Below, piece by piece: positions 25,294 through 33,475 of a DNA stretch of 64,000 nucleotides. The notes below the pieces were generated by a model. That model was given only the letters and a program-made list of their open reading frames with translations. It ran no database searches and had not been told where the DNA came from. Source of the DNA: Bacteroidaceae bacterium. GTDB taxonomy: Bacteria; Bacteroidota; Bacteroidia; Bacteroidales; Bacteroidaceae. Both the position numbers and the translations under genes were made by a program. Positions within the stretch are counted from its first letter, which is position 1, and every line of letters begins with the position of its first letter. The stretch lies in assembly GCA_017933995.1 (NCBI GenBank), contig JAGBKI010000056.1:27994-91993 (forward strand), given 5' to 3'.

Positions 25294-25588
25294 CCCGTCC
25301 CGCAATGCGCAGAAGCCTGCCGTGGGAGGGCGGGAGTGACAATACATATAAAGGCGTTTACTTCGACGCTTTGTTCTTTGCATCTTGAAATCTCGCAAAT
25401 TTCCAAGTGTAGCAAAAGACAAGGCAACGGTAGATGTCCCTGTGTGGTATGATGGCATAGCCCTCTGTATATAAATATGGAGTGGCTAATCATATCGGCG
25501 TGGGCTTCTGCGTTGCTCGTTTCTGCTACACGGGCAATGCGAGAGCCTCAAGATGTGGAACGGGTAACACAAGTTCCACGCTTTTTTG
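25294..25588 (+). ncRNA. Predicted structured RNA, copy B
   Basis: A -7 box TATTTTTG (25277-25284) precedes and a terminator hairpin (GTGGAAC pairing with GTTCCAC) plus six Ts ends it. Relative to copy A the stems are kept while sequences change: a GC-rich first hairpin, then GAAAT...ATTTC where copy A has TTGAA...TTCAA. That is the pattern expected of a folded RNA. It follows the broken acyltransferase gene. No coding potential is apparent. The 25589-25780 stretch is AT-rich with no gene. Confidence 0.6.
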
Positions 25589-25780
25589 TATTGAGACACA
25601 ACAAGTAATGTTCAACTTTTTAGCTCTATACGCCTATGCCACAAACCATTCCTCTTTAATTCCTTTCATAAGGATAGTTCCAAACTTTCTCCCTTTGGAG
25701 ACATAATTTCTCCTATTGTAGCGTGTTCTTCCTAATGCCACGATACACAAAATCTAACCAAACCCAAACCAAAACACACA

Positions 25781-26467
25781 ATGAAAACAAAATCTTTATT
25801 GACACTCTTCACGATTCTCGCCATTTCATTTTCAATGGGCCTAAAGGCGCAAATAATGTCGGGAAAAGAATTTAAGCAACATTTCAAGGAAGTATGCAAA
25901 ACTCCGAAATATGCTTCTGCCGATGCTGTTCCAACAACCGCTGATGGGGAGCCTATTTTTTCCAAAGAATATACCTTGGAAGGAACAAGCAAAAAGGAAA
26001 TCTCTGCAAAGGTCAATCTCATTCTTAAAAATAGTTTAGGAGGTTACTTGGATGACTATATCGTCAAAGATAAGACAGACAATGCAGACATAAAAACGGA
26101 AGTTACTGGTCACTATACTTTTGATTATCACTTGGGGGCGTCGTTCTTTAATCGTTATTTCATGAAATACAATATTATTACGTCTGCAACAGATGGAAAA
26201 CTGAAAGTCGTCGTTACAAACTTTAGTTGCGCTTGCCAGACACTTGGAGATGGTGTCGGTGGCACGGGCGATGGTGAATATGCTTCGATGGCAGCTATCA
26301 ATTCTACAAAATATGCAGTTGACAAGAAATTTACAAAGGTTCGTACTTTCTACTGGGGATATCTTCGTGTTGCTGCTATAGACCTTTCTGACATTGTCTT
26401 CAATGCTTTCAACGAAAAGATTTTATTACCCATCGAAAAACTAAACTCCCAATCTGAATCATGGTAA
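25781..26467 (+). CDS. Secreted DUF4468-type protein
   Basis: The protein has 228 residues and a signal peptide ending SMGLKAQ. The central region FSKEYTLEGTSKKEISAKVNLILKN and the later TGHYTFDYHLG match the Bacteroidetes domain DUF4468, which has a TBP-like fold and no known function. Base composition is clearly more AT-rich than the surrounding genome, suggesting recent acquisition. Its stop codon overlaps the start of the next, related gene by 7 bases, so the pair is translationally coupled. Confidence 0.7.
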   Translation: MKTKSLLTLFTILAISFSMGLKAQIMSGKEFKQHFKEVCKTPKYASADAVPTTADGEPIFSKEYTLEGTSKKEISAKVNLILKNSLGGYLDDYIVKDKTDNADIKTEVTGHYTFDYHLGASFFNRYFMKYNIITSATDGKLKVVVTNFSCACQTLGDGVGGTGDGEYASMAAINSTKYAVDKKFTKVRTFYWGYLRVAAIDLSDIVFNAFNEKILLPIEKLNSQSESW

Positions 26468-27129
26468 AGGCTTTTCAGATAACGAGGATAAAGCTAACGT
26501 TTATCCTTCTTTTGTTCTCGTCGTGTCTATATGCACAGAATTATGATTATAAAATATTTCTTGCAGGCACAGCGGAGCAAAGGAAAATGTCTTGCTATGG
26601 GAAAGGAGCGATGCCTATAGTCGGGACAGAGCTTGTTTACAAAGAAGTCTTTCAAATGCCGGGACTAAAGCAGGACGAGATCTATAATCGTGCTGTTAAA
26701 TCCTTAGAGCGCATGTTTCCCAAGTACATGCACAAGATAACTTCGCAAGACGAAGTGCATAAAAAGCTTACAGGTTATGGGAAATTTGAATTTGTCTATA
26801 AGCGTAGCGGTGGTTGGATTAAATTCACTTATCCCTATGTCGTAGAGTTTAATGTAACAATAGAAGCACGCGACGAAAGATACCGTATAATTATAGATCA
26901 AGTTACGCTAAAAGACGAAGAAACAGAATCTCGGACAAATGCGGCCAATCCCTCTTTCTGCGACGCAGAAGCGTTAGACAAACAGGGTTTTGTAAAGAAT
27001 TCTAATAATGGGTGTAAACGGATAGGTATAATAGCTTCTTACCTCCTTTATAGCCATTTTTTCAATCAATATATGAAAGAACCCATAAGGGAGCCTGTAA
27101 CGACAAAAGTGCATGATGATAATTGGTAA
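26461..27129 (+). CDS. Second secreted DUF4468-like protein
   Basis: The 222-residue protein has a signal peptide (FILLLFSSCLYAQ) and the same overall plan as its upstream neighbour: VYKEVFQMPGLKQDEIYNRAVKSL, then KLTGYGKFEFVYKRSG and FTYPYVVEFNVTIEA. The two probably form a functional pair or an ancient duplication. It is AT-rich like its partner. A long perfect hairpin follows about 70 bases after the stop codon. Confidence 0.65.
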   Translation: MVKAFQITRIKLTFILLLFSSCLYAQNYDYKIFLAGTAEQRKMSCYGKGAMPIVGTELVYKEVFQMPGLKQDEIYNRAVKSLERMFPKYMHKITSQDEVHKKLTGYGKFEFVYKRSGGWIKFTYPYVVEFNVTIEARDERYRIIIDQVTLKDEETESRTNAANPSFCDAEALDKQGFVKNSNNGCKRIGIIASYLLYSHFFNQYMKEPIREPVTTKVHDDNW

Positions 27130-27197
27130 TTGTAAGACGCGAAATAATGTGATCTGAAACACGATTACCAATCAGATAGGCAACACAAGAAACAATA

Positions 27198-27276
27198 CCC
27201 TAATCCCCAAATTCATACAGAGTCCTTGGATTACAATCCAAGAGTCTGTATGAATTTTTGGATTAGGGTGTTTTTA
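27198..27276 (+). terminator. Long perfect hairpin, terminator of the DUF4468 pair
   Basis: CCCTAATCC...ATTCATACAGA on the left and TCTGTATGAAT...GGATTAGGG on the right, with TTGGAT/ATCCAA inside, form a nearly perfect stem of more than 30 pairs, followed by a T-rich stretch. The remainder to 27564 holds a promoter and no gene. Confidence 0.65.
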
Positions 27277-27522
27277 GGTGCGTGTGATGCGTCAAAAGTA
27301 GGCTTTAATGCTTCTAAGATACGATCTATTGCCGCGCGCAATGCTTTAGATACGTTGGGGGTAAGTTATTGAAGCCTAAGCCCGTCGGGCTTTCAGCCCT
27401 TTTGTTGTTTTGCGGGCGGCAAATTGCGACTAAATCACCGCCTTGTTCCGCCAAAAACACGCAAAAGCGGCGGATTTAGTGGCATTTTGGCACGCGGGTG
27501 GGCGAGCGCGTCGTTTTTTTCG

Positions 27523-27530
27523 TACTTTTG
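27523..27530 (+). promoter_or_regulatory. -7 box (TACTTTTG) of the ATP-grasp gene
   Basis: TACTTTTG lies 34 bases before the chosen ATG. It matches TAnnTTTG; no good -33 box is visible. Confidence 0.55.
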
Positions 27531-27563
27531 CGGGGAATAACTGACAATAAAGACAGACACGTT

Positions 27564-28757
27564 ATGAACGTCGTATTCATTTCCCCCCACTTCCCGCATA
27601 CCTACTGGCAGTTTTGTGACCGCCTGAAGCGTAACGGAGCCAACGTGCTTGGCATTGCTGACACCCCTTACGAGAACCTGCCCGCCGAACTCAAGGGCGC
27701 GCTCACCGACTACTACCGCGTCGACACACTCGAAGACTATGACTCCGTGTACCGTGGCGTGGCTTTCTTCGCTTCCCGCTACGGCAGGATTGACTGGATT
27801 GAGTCCAACAACGAGTATTGGCTTGAGCAAGATGCCCGCCTGCGCACCGACTTCAATGTGTGCAGCGGCGTGAAAGCCGACGGAGTGGAGGACTTCAAGG
27901 AGAAGTCGGCCATGAAGAAGTTTTACGCCCAGGGCGGCGTGCCAACCGCGCGGCAGATTCACGGGCGGCAGGGACGCGAGGCCGTTGTGGAGTTCAGCCA
28001 CCTGACAGGCTTCCCCCTCATCGCCAAGCCCGACGTGGGCGTGGGCGCAAGCGACACCCACAAGATACACGACGAGGCGGAACTCAACGCTTTCTTCGAC
28101 ACCAACCCGCACAGCGCTGACTACGTCATCGAGGAATTTATCACGGGCAACATTTACAGTTACGACGCTATCTGCAATGCCGAGAGTGAGCCGCTGTTCG
28201 AGTCGGCCACGTGGTTTCCGCCCAGCATAATGGACATCGTGAACAAGCGCCTCGAACTCTCCTACGTCGTGCAGAAGGAGGTACCCGCGCAGTTGCGCGA
28301 ACTGGGTCGGCGCACACTCAAGGCGTTCGGCGTGAAGAGCCGCTTTGTGCACTTCGAGTTCTTCTGCCTGACGCGCGAGCACAAGGGCTTGGGCAAGGTG
28401 GGCGACTTTGTGGGCCTCGAAGTGAACATGCGCCCCGCTGGCGGATACACGCCCGATATGATCAACTACGCCCACAGCACCGACGTCTACAAGATTTGGG
28501 CAGACGTTGTGTGCTTCAACGAGCGTCGCACCGACGAGGGCGAACAGTTCTATTGCGCCTACTGCTCGCGCCGCGACATCTACGACTACGCTCACAGCCA
28601 CGAAGAAGTGCGCCAGCGCTACGGCCAAGGTATGGTGATGTGCGAACGTATGCCCGACGTTCTCTCTGGCGCGATGGGCAACCAAATGTATACCGTCAAA
28701 CTCCGCACGCAGCAGGAAGTTGACGAATTCATTGAGTTTGTGACCAAGAAGAAGTAA
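27564..28757 (+). CDS. ATP-grasp superfamily ligase
   Basis: The 397-residue protein has the carbamoyl-phosphate-synthase-like ATP-grasp fold. A pre-domain begins MNVVFISPHFPHTYW. The ATP-binding strand is FPLIAKPDVGVGASDTHKI, the hinge region is YVIEEFITGNIYSYDAI, and the metal/phosphate site is GLEVNMRPAGGYTPDMINYA. Such enzymes join a carboxylate to an amine or thiol. The next gene, an esterase 101 bases later in the same direction, is a plausible partner. The start was set at the ATG just downstream of a promoter; the longer frame runs across that promoter. The substrate is unknown. Confidence 0.8.
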   Translation: MNVVFISPHFPHTYWQFCDRLKRNGANVLGIADTPYENLPAELKGALTDYYRVDTLEDYDSVYRGVAFFASRYGRIDWIESNNEYWLEQDARLRTDFNVCSGVKADGVEDFKEKSAMKKFYAQGGVPTARQIHGRQGREAVVEFSHLTGFPLIAKPDVGVGASDTHKIHDEAELNAFFDTNPHSADYVIEEFITGNIYSYDAICNAESEPLFESATWFPPSIMDIVNKRLELSYVVQKEVPAQLRELGRRTLKAFGVKSRFVHFEFFCLTREHKGLGKVGDFVGLEVNMRPAGGYTPDMINYAHSTDVYKIWADVVCFNERRTDEGEQFYCAYCSRRDIYDYAHSHEEVRQRYGQGMVMCERMPDVLSGAMGNQMYTVKLRTQQEVDEFIEFVTKKK

Positions 28758-28858
28758 TAATTAAAGAGTAAATAAGGGATTACGCTTTGCGATGGCTTCC
28801 AGCGCTGCCGTAACATCCTTGTCTTTTACAGTATACCTTTTCATTCTTAATTGAAATA

Positions 28859-29593
28859 ATGACAGGAAACTACCACAAGCACTACAGCGCCAACCTCCAG
28901 CGCGATATGGAGTACATGACCTACGGCGACACAGGCCGCCCCGTCCTTGTCATTCCCTCGCAGGACGGGCGCTATTTCGACTACGACAATTTCGGCATGA
29001 CCGACGTGCTTGCCCCGTGGATTGAGAGCGGGCGCATCCGCCTCGTCTGCGCCGACAGCATCGACGGCGAGACGTGGTCCGACAGCCAAGGCGACGGCTA
29101 CACCCGCTCGCAGCGCCACGAGGCTTGGTTCCGCTACATCACCGAGGAACTTATACCCGCCACCGCCGACGGGCAGACAATGATTATCACGGGCTGTAGC
29201 ATGGGCGCATACCACAGTGCCAACTTCTTCCTGCGCCGTCCCGACCTTTTCGACAGCCTTGTCGCCCTGTCCGGTGTCTACCGCAAGGACTACTTTTTCG
29301 GCGACTATATGGACGACACGCTCTACCTCAACTCGCCGCTCCATTATCTCTACAACATGCCCGCCGACCATGCCTATTGGCAGATGTACCGCGAGCGCAA
29401 CATGATTCTCTGTGTAGGTCAGGGCGCATGGGAGGACGATATGCTGCGCGACACGCACGAGATAGAGGGAATCCTCGCCCAGCACAACGTGCCCGTCTGG
29501 ATAGACTACTGGGGATACGACGTGGCGCACGACTGGCCCTGGTGGCGCAAGCAAATTGTTTATTTCATCCCCAAGGTGCTGGCCGAGGACTGA
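28859..29593 (+). CDS. Putative esterase, alpha/beta-hydrolase fold
   Basis: The 244-residue protein belongs to the esterase-D/tributyrin esterase-like group. The nucleophile elbow is GCSMGAYHS (Ser of GxSxG), an acidic residue is available in VGQGAWEDD, and the catalytic His is likely in YDVAHDWPWWRKQ. There is no signal peptide, so it acts in the cytoplasm. It follows the ATP-grasp gene and may act on the same compound. A GC-rich hairpin terminator follows. Confidence 0.85.
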   Translation: MTGNYHKHYSANLQRDMEYMTYGDTGRPVLVIPSQDGRYFDYDNFGMTDVLAPWIESGRIRLVCADSIDGETWSDSQGDGYTRSQRHEAWFRYITEELIPATADGQTMIITGCSMGAYHSANFFLRRPDLFDSLVALSGVYRKDYFFGDYMDDTLYLNSPLHYLYNMPADHAYWQMYRERNMILCVGQGAWEDDMLRDTHEIEGILAQHNVPVWIDYWGYDVAHDWPWWRKQIVYFIPKVLAED

Positions 29594-29620
29594 ATTACTC
29601 CGTATTTATTATTCATCAAG

Positions 29621-29654
29621 CACCGCGCTGAGGCTTTCCCCGGCGCGGTGTTTG
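29621..29654 (+). terminator. Hairpin after the esterase gene
   Basis: CACCGCGC and GCGCGGTG pair around a 14-base loop and are followed by TTTG. The T-run is weak. The rest of the gap to gapA has its promoter and nothing else evident. Confidence 0.5.
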
Positions 29655-29843
29655 CGTTATCGTTCCGGCCTATATGCCTTTTGCCCTCCCCGCACACCTT
29701 TGGGAAGTAGAAGGATTGCTGTGCGAGGTGCGCAGGTGTGGCACAGGGGCAATTTGTGAGACCAAAGTTCGCAGCTCGGCCATGCACAGCGCGCCACGCG
29801 GCAAAAAAAAGAGGTGTGGCACGCATTTTAACAAAGATTTTCA

Positions 29844-29851
29844 TACTTTTG
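29844..29851 (+). promoter_or_regulatory. -7 box (TACTTTTG) of gapA
   Basis: TACTTTTG lies 66 bases upstream of the gapA start. Confidence 0.55.
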
Positions 29852-29916
29852 CGCGCAGAATAACGCAGAAACGTTCTGAAACATTATAAACCAAAATCCA
29901 AATCACACAAAGAACT

Positions 29917-30942
29917 ATGACAAAAGTTGCCATTAACGGCTTTGGCCGTATCGGTCGCCTCGCATTCCGCCAGATGTTCGAGGCAGAAGGCTACGAAGTA
30001 GTTGCCATCAACGACCTTACAAGCCCCAAGATGCTTGCCCACCTGCTCAAGTACGACACCGCCCAGGGCGGTTTCTGCGGCAAGTTCGGCGAAGGCAAGC
30101 ACACTGTGGAGGCCACGGAGAACTCCATCATCGTAGACGGCAAGGAAATCACCATCTACGCAAAGCCCAACGCAGCCGAGCTGCCTTGGGGCGAGCTGGG
30201 TGTGGACGTAGTGCTCGAGTGTACGGGCTTCTACACCTCTAAGGAGAAGGCCAGCGCCCATGTACAGGCCGGTGCCAAGAAGGTTGTCATCTCCGCTCCC
30301 GCCGGCAACGACCTCCCCACCATCGTCTTCAACGTGAACCACACGACGCTGACGCCCGCCGACACGGTCATCTCCGCCGCTTCCTGCACCACGAACTGCC
30401 TCGCCCCCATGACGAAGGCGCTGAACGACTTCGCTCCCATCCAGAGCGGTATCATGACGACGGTTCACGCCTACACGGGCGACCAGATGATCCTCGACGG
30501 TCCGCAGCGCAAGGGCGACGTTCAGCGTGCCCGTGCCGGCGCACAGAACATCGTGCCCAACAGCACGGGTGCAGCCAAGGCCATCGGCCTCGTCATCCCC
30601 GAACTGAACGGCAAGCTCATCGGTGCCGCCCAGCGCGTTCCGACGCCCACGGGTTCCACGACCATCCTGCACGCCGTTGTGAAGGGCGAAGTGACCGTTG
30701 AGGGCATCAACGCCGCCATGAAGGCCGCCCAGAACGAAAGCTTCGGCTACACGGAGGAGAAACTCGTCAGCAGCGACATCATCGGCATGAAGTTCGGCTC
30801 GCTCTTTGATGCCAACCAAACGATGGTCAGCAAGATTGGCGACGGCAACTCGCTTGTTCAGGTCGTTGCCTGGTACGACAACGAGAACAGCTACACCAGC
30901 CAGATGGTACGCACCATTAAGTACCTCGCCGAGCTGAAGTAA
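29917..30942 (+). CDS. gapA: Glyceraldehyde-3-phosphate dehydrogenase, type I
   Basis: This glycolytic enzyme oxidises glyceraldehyde 3-phosphate with NAD and phosphate. The 341 residues include the NAD-binding start [15 protein letters not shown], the active-site [14 protein letters not shown] with the catalytic Cys, the His region [13 protein letters not shown], and [15 protein letters not shown] at the C terminus. The gene stands alone with its own promoter and terminator. Codon use is strongly biased, as expected for a highly expressed gene. Confidence 0.98.
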   Translation: MTKVAINGFGRIGRLAFRQMFEAEGYEVVAINDLTSPKMLAHLLKYDTAQGGFCGKFGEGKHTVEATENSIIVDGKEITIYAKPNAAELPWGELGVDVVLECTGFYTSKEKASAHVQAGAKKVVISAPAGNDLPTIVFNVNHTTLTPADTVISAASCTTNCLAPMTKALNDFAPIQSGIMTTVHAYTGDQMILDGPQRKGDVQRARAGAQNIVPNSTGAAKAIGLVIPELNGKLIGAAQRVPTPTGSTTILHAVVKGEVTVEGINAAMKAAQNESFGYTEEKLVSSDIIGMKFGSLFDANQTMVSKIGDGNSLVQVVAWYDNENSYTSQMVRTIKYLAELK

Positions 30943-30972
30943 TCGCGCAGCTTCTCACAACCAACAAACCGC

Positions 30973-31006
30973 AAGCGGCCACCTACCGATGTAGGTGGCC
31001 GCTTTT
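30973..31006 (+). terminator. Terminator of gapA
   Basis: GCGGCCACCTAC pairs with GTAGGTGGCCGC around a CGAT loop and is followed by TTTT. Confidence 0.85.
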
Positions 31007-31082
31007 GTGTATTGCGCAAACTACTGTGGGTTTACTCCCGCCGCGCTTCCCCAAAATTCCATCCACAACGGACTGATTTTGC

Positions 31083-31166
31083 AAATTAAGCCTATATTTC
31101 TACAAATTAAGCCTTGATTTGTACAAACTAAGCCTAAGTTTCTACAATTTAAGGCTTAATTTGCAG
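31083..31166. repeat. Array 2 of four 21-bp palindromic units
   Basis: Four consecutive 21-base units with spacers CTAC, GTAC, CTAC and final GCAG. The array is flanked by a nearly perfect inverted pair: CAACGGACTGATTTTGC before and GCAGAATTAGTCCGTTG after. It sits between gapA and acpP. The stretch 31190-31449 that follows shows no supportable gene. Confidence 0.9.
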
Positions 31167-31449
31167 AATTAGTCCGTTGAAAAAACTTTTTGCGTGGATT
31201 TGCTTGGCTTTTTGAGGGAACAAATGTGGGTACATTCCTAATGTGTCGCGCCGTAAGAGGATGCTAACGATGGCAAATAGGGAGCTGCTTTCGACGCTTT
31301 CGGCACGGGAAAAACGCGTTGCGAGGAGGAGGATGGTTGCGGCTGTAACAATATCCCGCGAAACGTGAAGAAACCCCGCTGTTATTGATGTCAGCGTGCA
31401 CAAACGGGCAGTGGAAAGAGCTGGTTTTCACATTTTTTTACTTACTGGC

Positions 31450-31480
31450 TTGGCCATATCCCGTTTTAGGCATACTTTTG
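31450..31480 (+). promoter_or_regulatory. Promoter of acpP
   Basis: TTGG at 31450-31453, 19 bases, then TACTTTTG at 31473-31480: a good fit to TTTG-N19-TAnnTTTG, about 100 bases upstream of acpP. Confidence 0.6.
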
Positions 31481-31581
31481 CGCGTCAAAAAAACAAGGGT
31501 GAAAGCCCGTCCGCACCCCCGTGCGGTTCAGAGAGTTAGAAAATTATTTCAAACACACAACAATCTAAAAAACCTACAACT

Positions 31582-31824
31582 ATGGCAAACATTGACGTTG
31601 CTGCAAAAGTGAAAGAAATCATCAAGGACAAGCTCAGCGTGGAAGAGGCCGACATCAAGGACGAGGCCAGCTTCGCCAACGACCTCGGCGCCGACTCCCT
31701 CGACACCGTCGAACTGATTATGGAGTTCGAGAAAGAGTTTGAAATCACCATCCCCGACGAGCAGGCCGAGAAAATCAGCACGGTCGGCGAGGCCATTGCT
31801 TATATTGAGCAGAACGCTAAGTAA
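31582..31824 (+). CDS. acpP: Acyl carrier protein
   Basis: ACP carries growing fatty acyl chains on a 4'-phosphopantetheine arm. The 80-residue protein is acidic and has the attachment motif [12 protein letters not shown] with Ser39 as the modified residue. Helix II ([15 protein letters not shown]) and the ending are typical. fabF follows 216 bases downstream, the usual pairing in fatty-acid synthesis. The gene has its own promoter. Confidence 0.97.
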   Translation: MANIDVAAKVKEIIKDKLSVEEADIKDEASFANDLGADSLDTVELIMEFEKEFEITIPDEQAEKISTVGEAIAYIEQNAK

Positions 31825-32040
31825 AGAAGCGTATTTGGTTGCGAAAAGGCTGTTTCCGGCCTTTCAGCAAAACGATTCTCTCAGGGAAATTAGGGAGTTC
31901 AGAGAAATTAAAGGAGTCTCGCCCTGCCGTGCAGGCGCATGGGTTCTCCTCTAATTCCCCACCGGGCTGCCCCGTTTCCGTTCCTTGAGGGAATCGTTTT
32001 CCTTTTCTTTTTTTAATATACGCATATAAGACATTAAGAT

Positions 32041-33300
32041 ATGGAGCTTAAAAGAGTAGTGGTAACCGGCATCGGCGCCCTGACGCCCGTGGGCAACAGC
32101 GTGCCCGAGATGTGGGAGAACATCAAGAACGGCGTGAGCGGCGCGGCCCCCATTACCAAGTTCGACGCCTCGGAGTTCAAGACCACCTTCGCCTGCGAGG
32201 TGAAGGGCTTTGACCCGCTGACCGTGATGGACCGCAAGGAGGCGCGCAAGGTCGACCCCTATGTGCAGTACTCGCTCGCCGTGGTCAAGGAGGCCCTGGC
32301 CGACAGCGGCATGGACCTCGACACGGAGGACAAGAATCGCATCGGCGTCATCACTGGCGTGGGCATCGGCGGCATCCACACGTTCGAGGGCGAAGTGGGC
32401 TACCGTGCCTGCCACCCCGAGGGCGCACCGCGCTACAACCCCTTCTTCATCCCCAAGATGATCAGCGACATCGCTGCCGGACAAATCAGCATCGCCTACG
32501 GTTTCCACGGCCCCAACTACAACACGACGTCGGCCTGCGCCAGCTCGACTAACGCCATTGTAGACGCCTTCAACCTGCTGCGCCTGGGCAAGGCCAACGC
32601 CATCCTGGCCGTCGGTGCCGAGGCCGCCATATGCGACGCCGGCGTGGGCGGTTTCAACTCGATGCACGCCCTCTCCACGCGCAACGACGACCCGCAGGGC
32701 GCCAGCCGCCCCTTCAGCGCCAGCCGCGACGGTTTCGTGATGGCCGAGGGCGCCGGCTGCCTCGTGCTTGAGGAACTGGAGCACGCCAAGGCACGCGGCG
32801 CGAAGATCTACTGCGAAGTGGCCGGCGGCGGCCTGAGTGCTGACGCGCACCACCTCACCGCCTCCCACCCCGAGGGCCTCGGCGCGCGCCTCGTGATGCA
32901 GAACGCCCTGGAGGACGCCGAGATGAAGCCCGAAGACATCGACTACATCAACGTCCACGGTACGTCCACGCCCGTCGGCGACATCAGCGAGGTGAAGGCC
33001 ATCCAGCAGGTGTTCGGCGAGCACGCCTACAAACTGAACATCAGCAGCACGAAGTCCATGACCGGCCACCTGCTCGGTGCCGCCGGTGCCGTCGAGGCCA
33101 TCATCAGCGTGCTCAGCGTACACAACGACATCGTGCCGCCCACCATCAACCACGCCGACGGCGACGAGGACGAGAACATCGACTACCGCCTCAACTTCAC
33201 GTTCAACAAAGCGCAGCAGCGCACCGTCCGCGCCGCCCTCAGCAACACGTTCGGCTTCGGCGGCCACAACGCCTGCTGCATCGTGAAGAAGTATTCCTAA
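32041..33300 (+). CDS. fabF: Beta-ketoacyl-ACP synthase II
   Basis: FabF elongates acyl-ACP by decarboxylative condensation with malonyl-ACP. The 419-residue protein has the catalytic Cys in NTTSACASSTNAI, the two His residues in NVHGTSTPVGD and in STKSMTGHLLGAAG (with the conserved Lys), and the closing FGFGGHNACCI. The start ELKRVVVTGIGALTPVG is standard. It follows acpP in the same direction; rnc follows after a hairpin tract, an acpP-fabF-rnc order seen in many bacteria. Confidence 0.97.
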   Translation: MELKRVVVTGIGALTPVGNSVPEMWENIKNGVSGAAPITKFDASEFKTTFACEVKGFDPLTVMDRKEARKVDPYVQYSLAVVKEALADSGMDLDTEDKNRIGVITGVGIGGIHTFEGEVGYRACHPEGAPRYNPFFIPKMISDIAAGQISIAYGFHGPNYNTTSACASSTNAIVDAFNLLRLGKANAILAVGAEAAICDAGVGGFNSMHALSTRNDDPQGASRPFSASRDGFVMAEGAGCLVLEELEHAKARGAKIYCEVAGGGLSADAHHLTASHPEGLGARLVMQNALEDAEMKPEDIDYINVHGTSTPVGDISEVKAIQQVFGEHAYKLNISSTKSMTGHLLGAAGAVEAIISVLSVHNDIVPPTINHADGDEDENIDYRLNFTFNKAQQRTVRAALSNTFGFGGHNACCIVKKYS

Positions 33301-33319
33301 AGCCGAGAGAGCCTTTTTG

Positions 33320-33455
33320 AAGTTTAATAAGGTTCACTATAAGGTTTAATCAGGTTTAAGAGGTTTAAGAAGTTTAATCCGTCCGGCACGATGAGCGCCC
33401 TCGTGGCGAAGCATTAAACCTCTTAAACCTCTTAAACTTCTTAAACCTTATAACG
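33320..33455. repeat. TTTAAGAGG-type hairpin tract between fabF and rnc
   Basis: GGTTTAAGAGGTTTAAG-like units on the left, CTTAAACCTCTTAAACC-like units on the right, and a GC-rich centre make a long hairpin. It is of the same type as 7198-7370. Confidence 0.7.
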
Positions 33456-33475
33456 GGTCTCCTTATTTCCCTTTT

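Noticed and set aside
27435-28685. 416-codon minus-strand frame opposite the ATP-grasp gene
   Set aside because: The ATP-grasp frame has clear ATP-binding motifs, a promoter and a good start; the opposite frame has none.
31149-31403. 84-codon minus-strand frame between gapA and acpP
   Set aside because: It starts within array 2, has no family resemblance, no promoter and ordinary intergenic composition.
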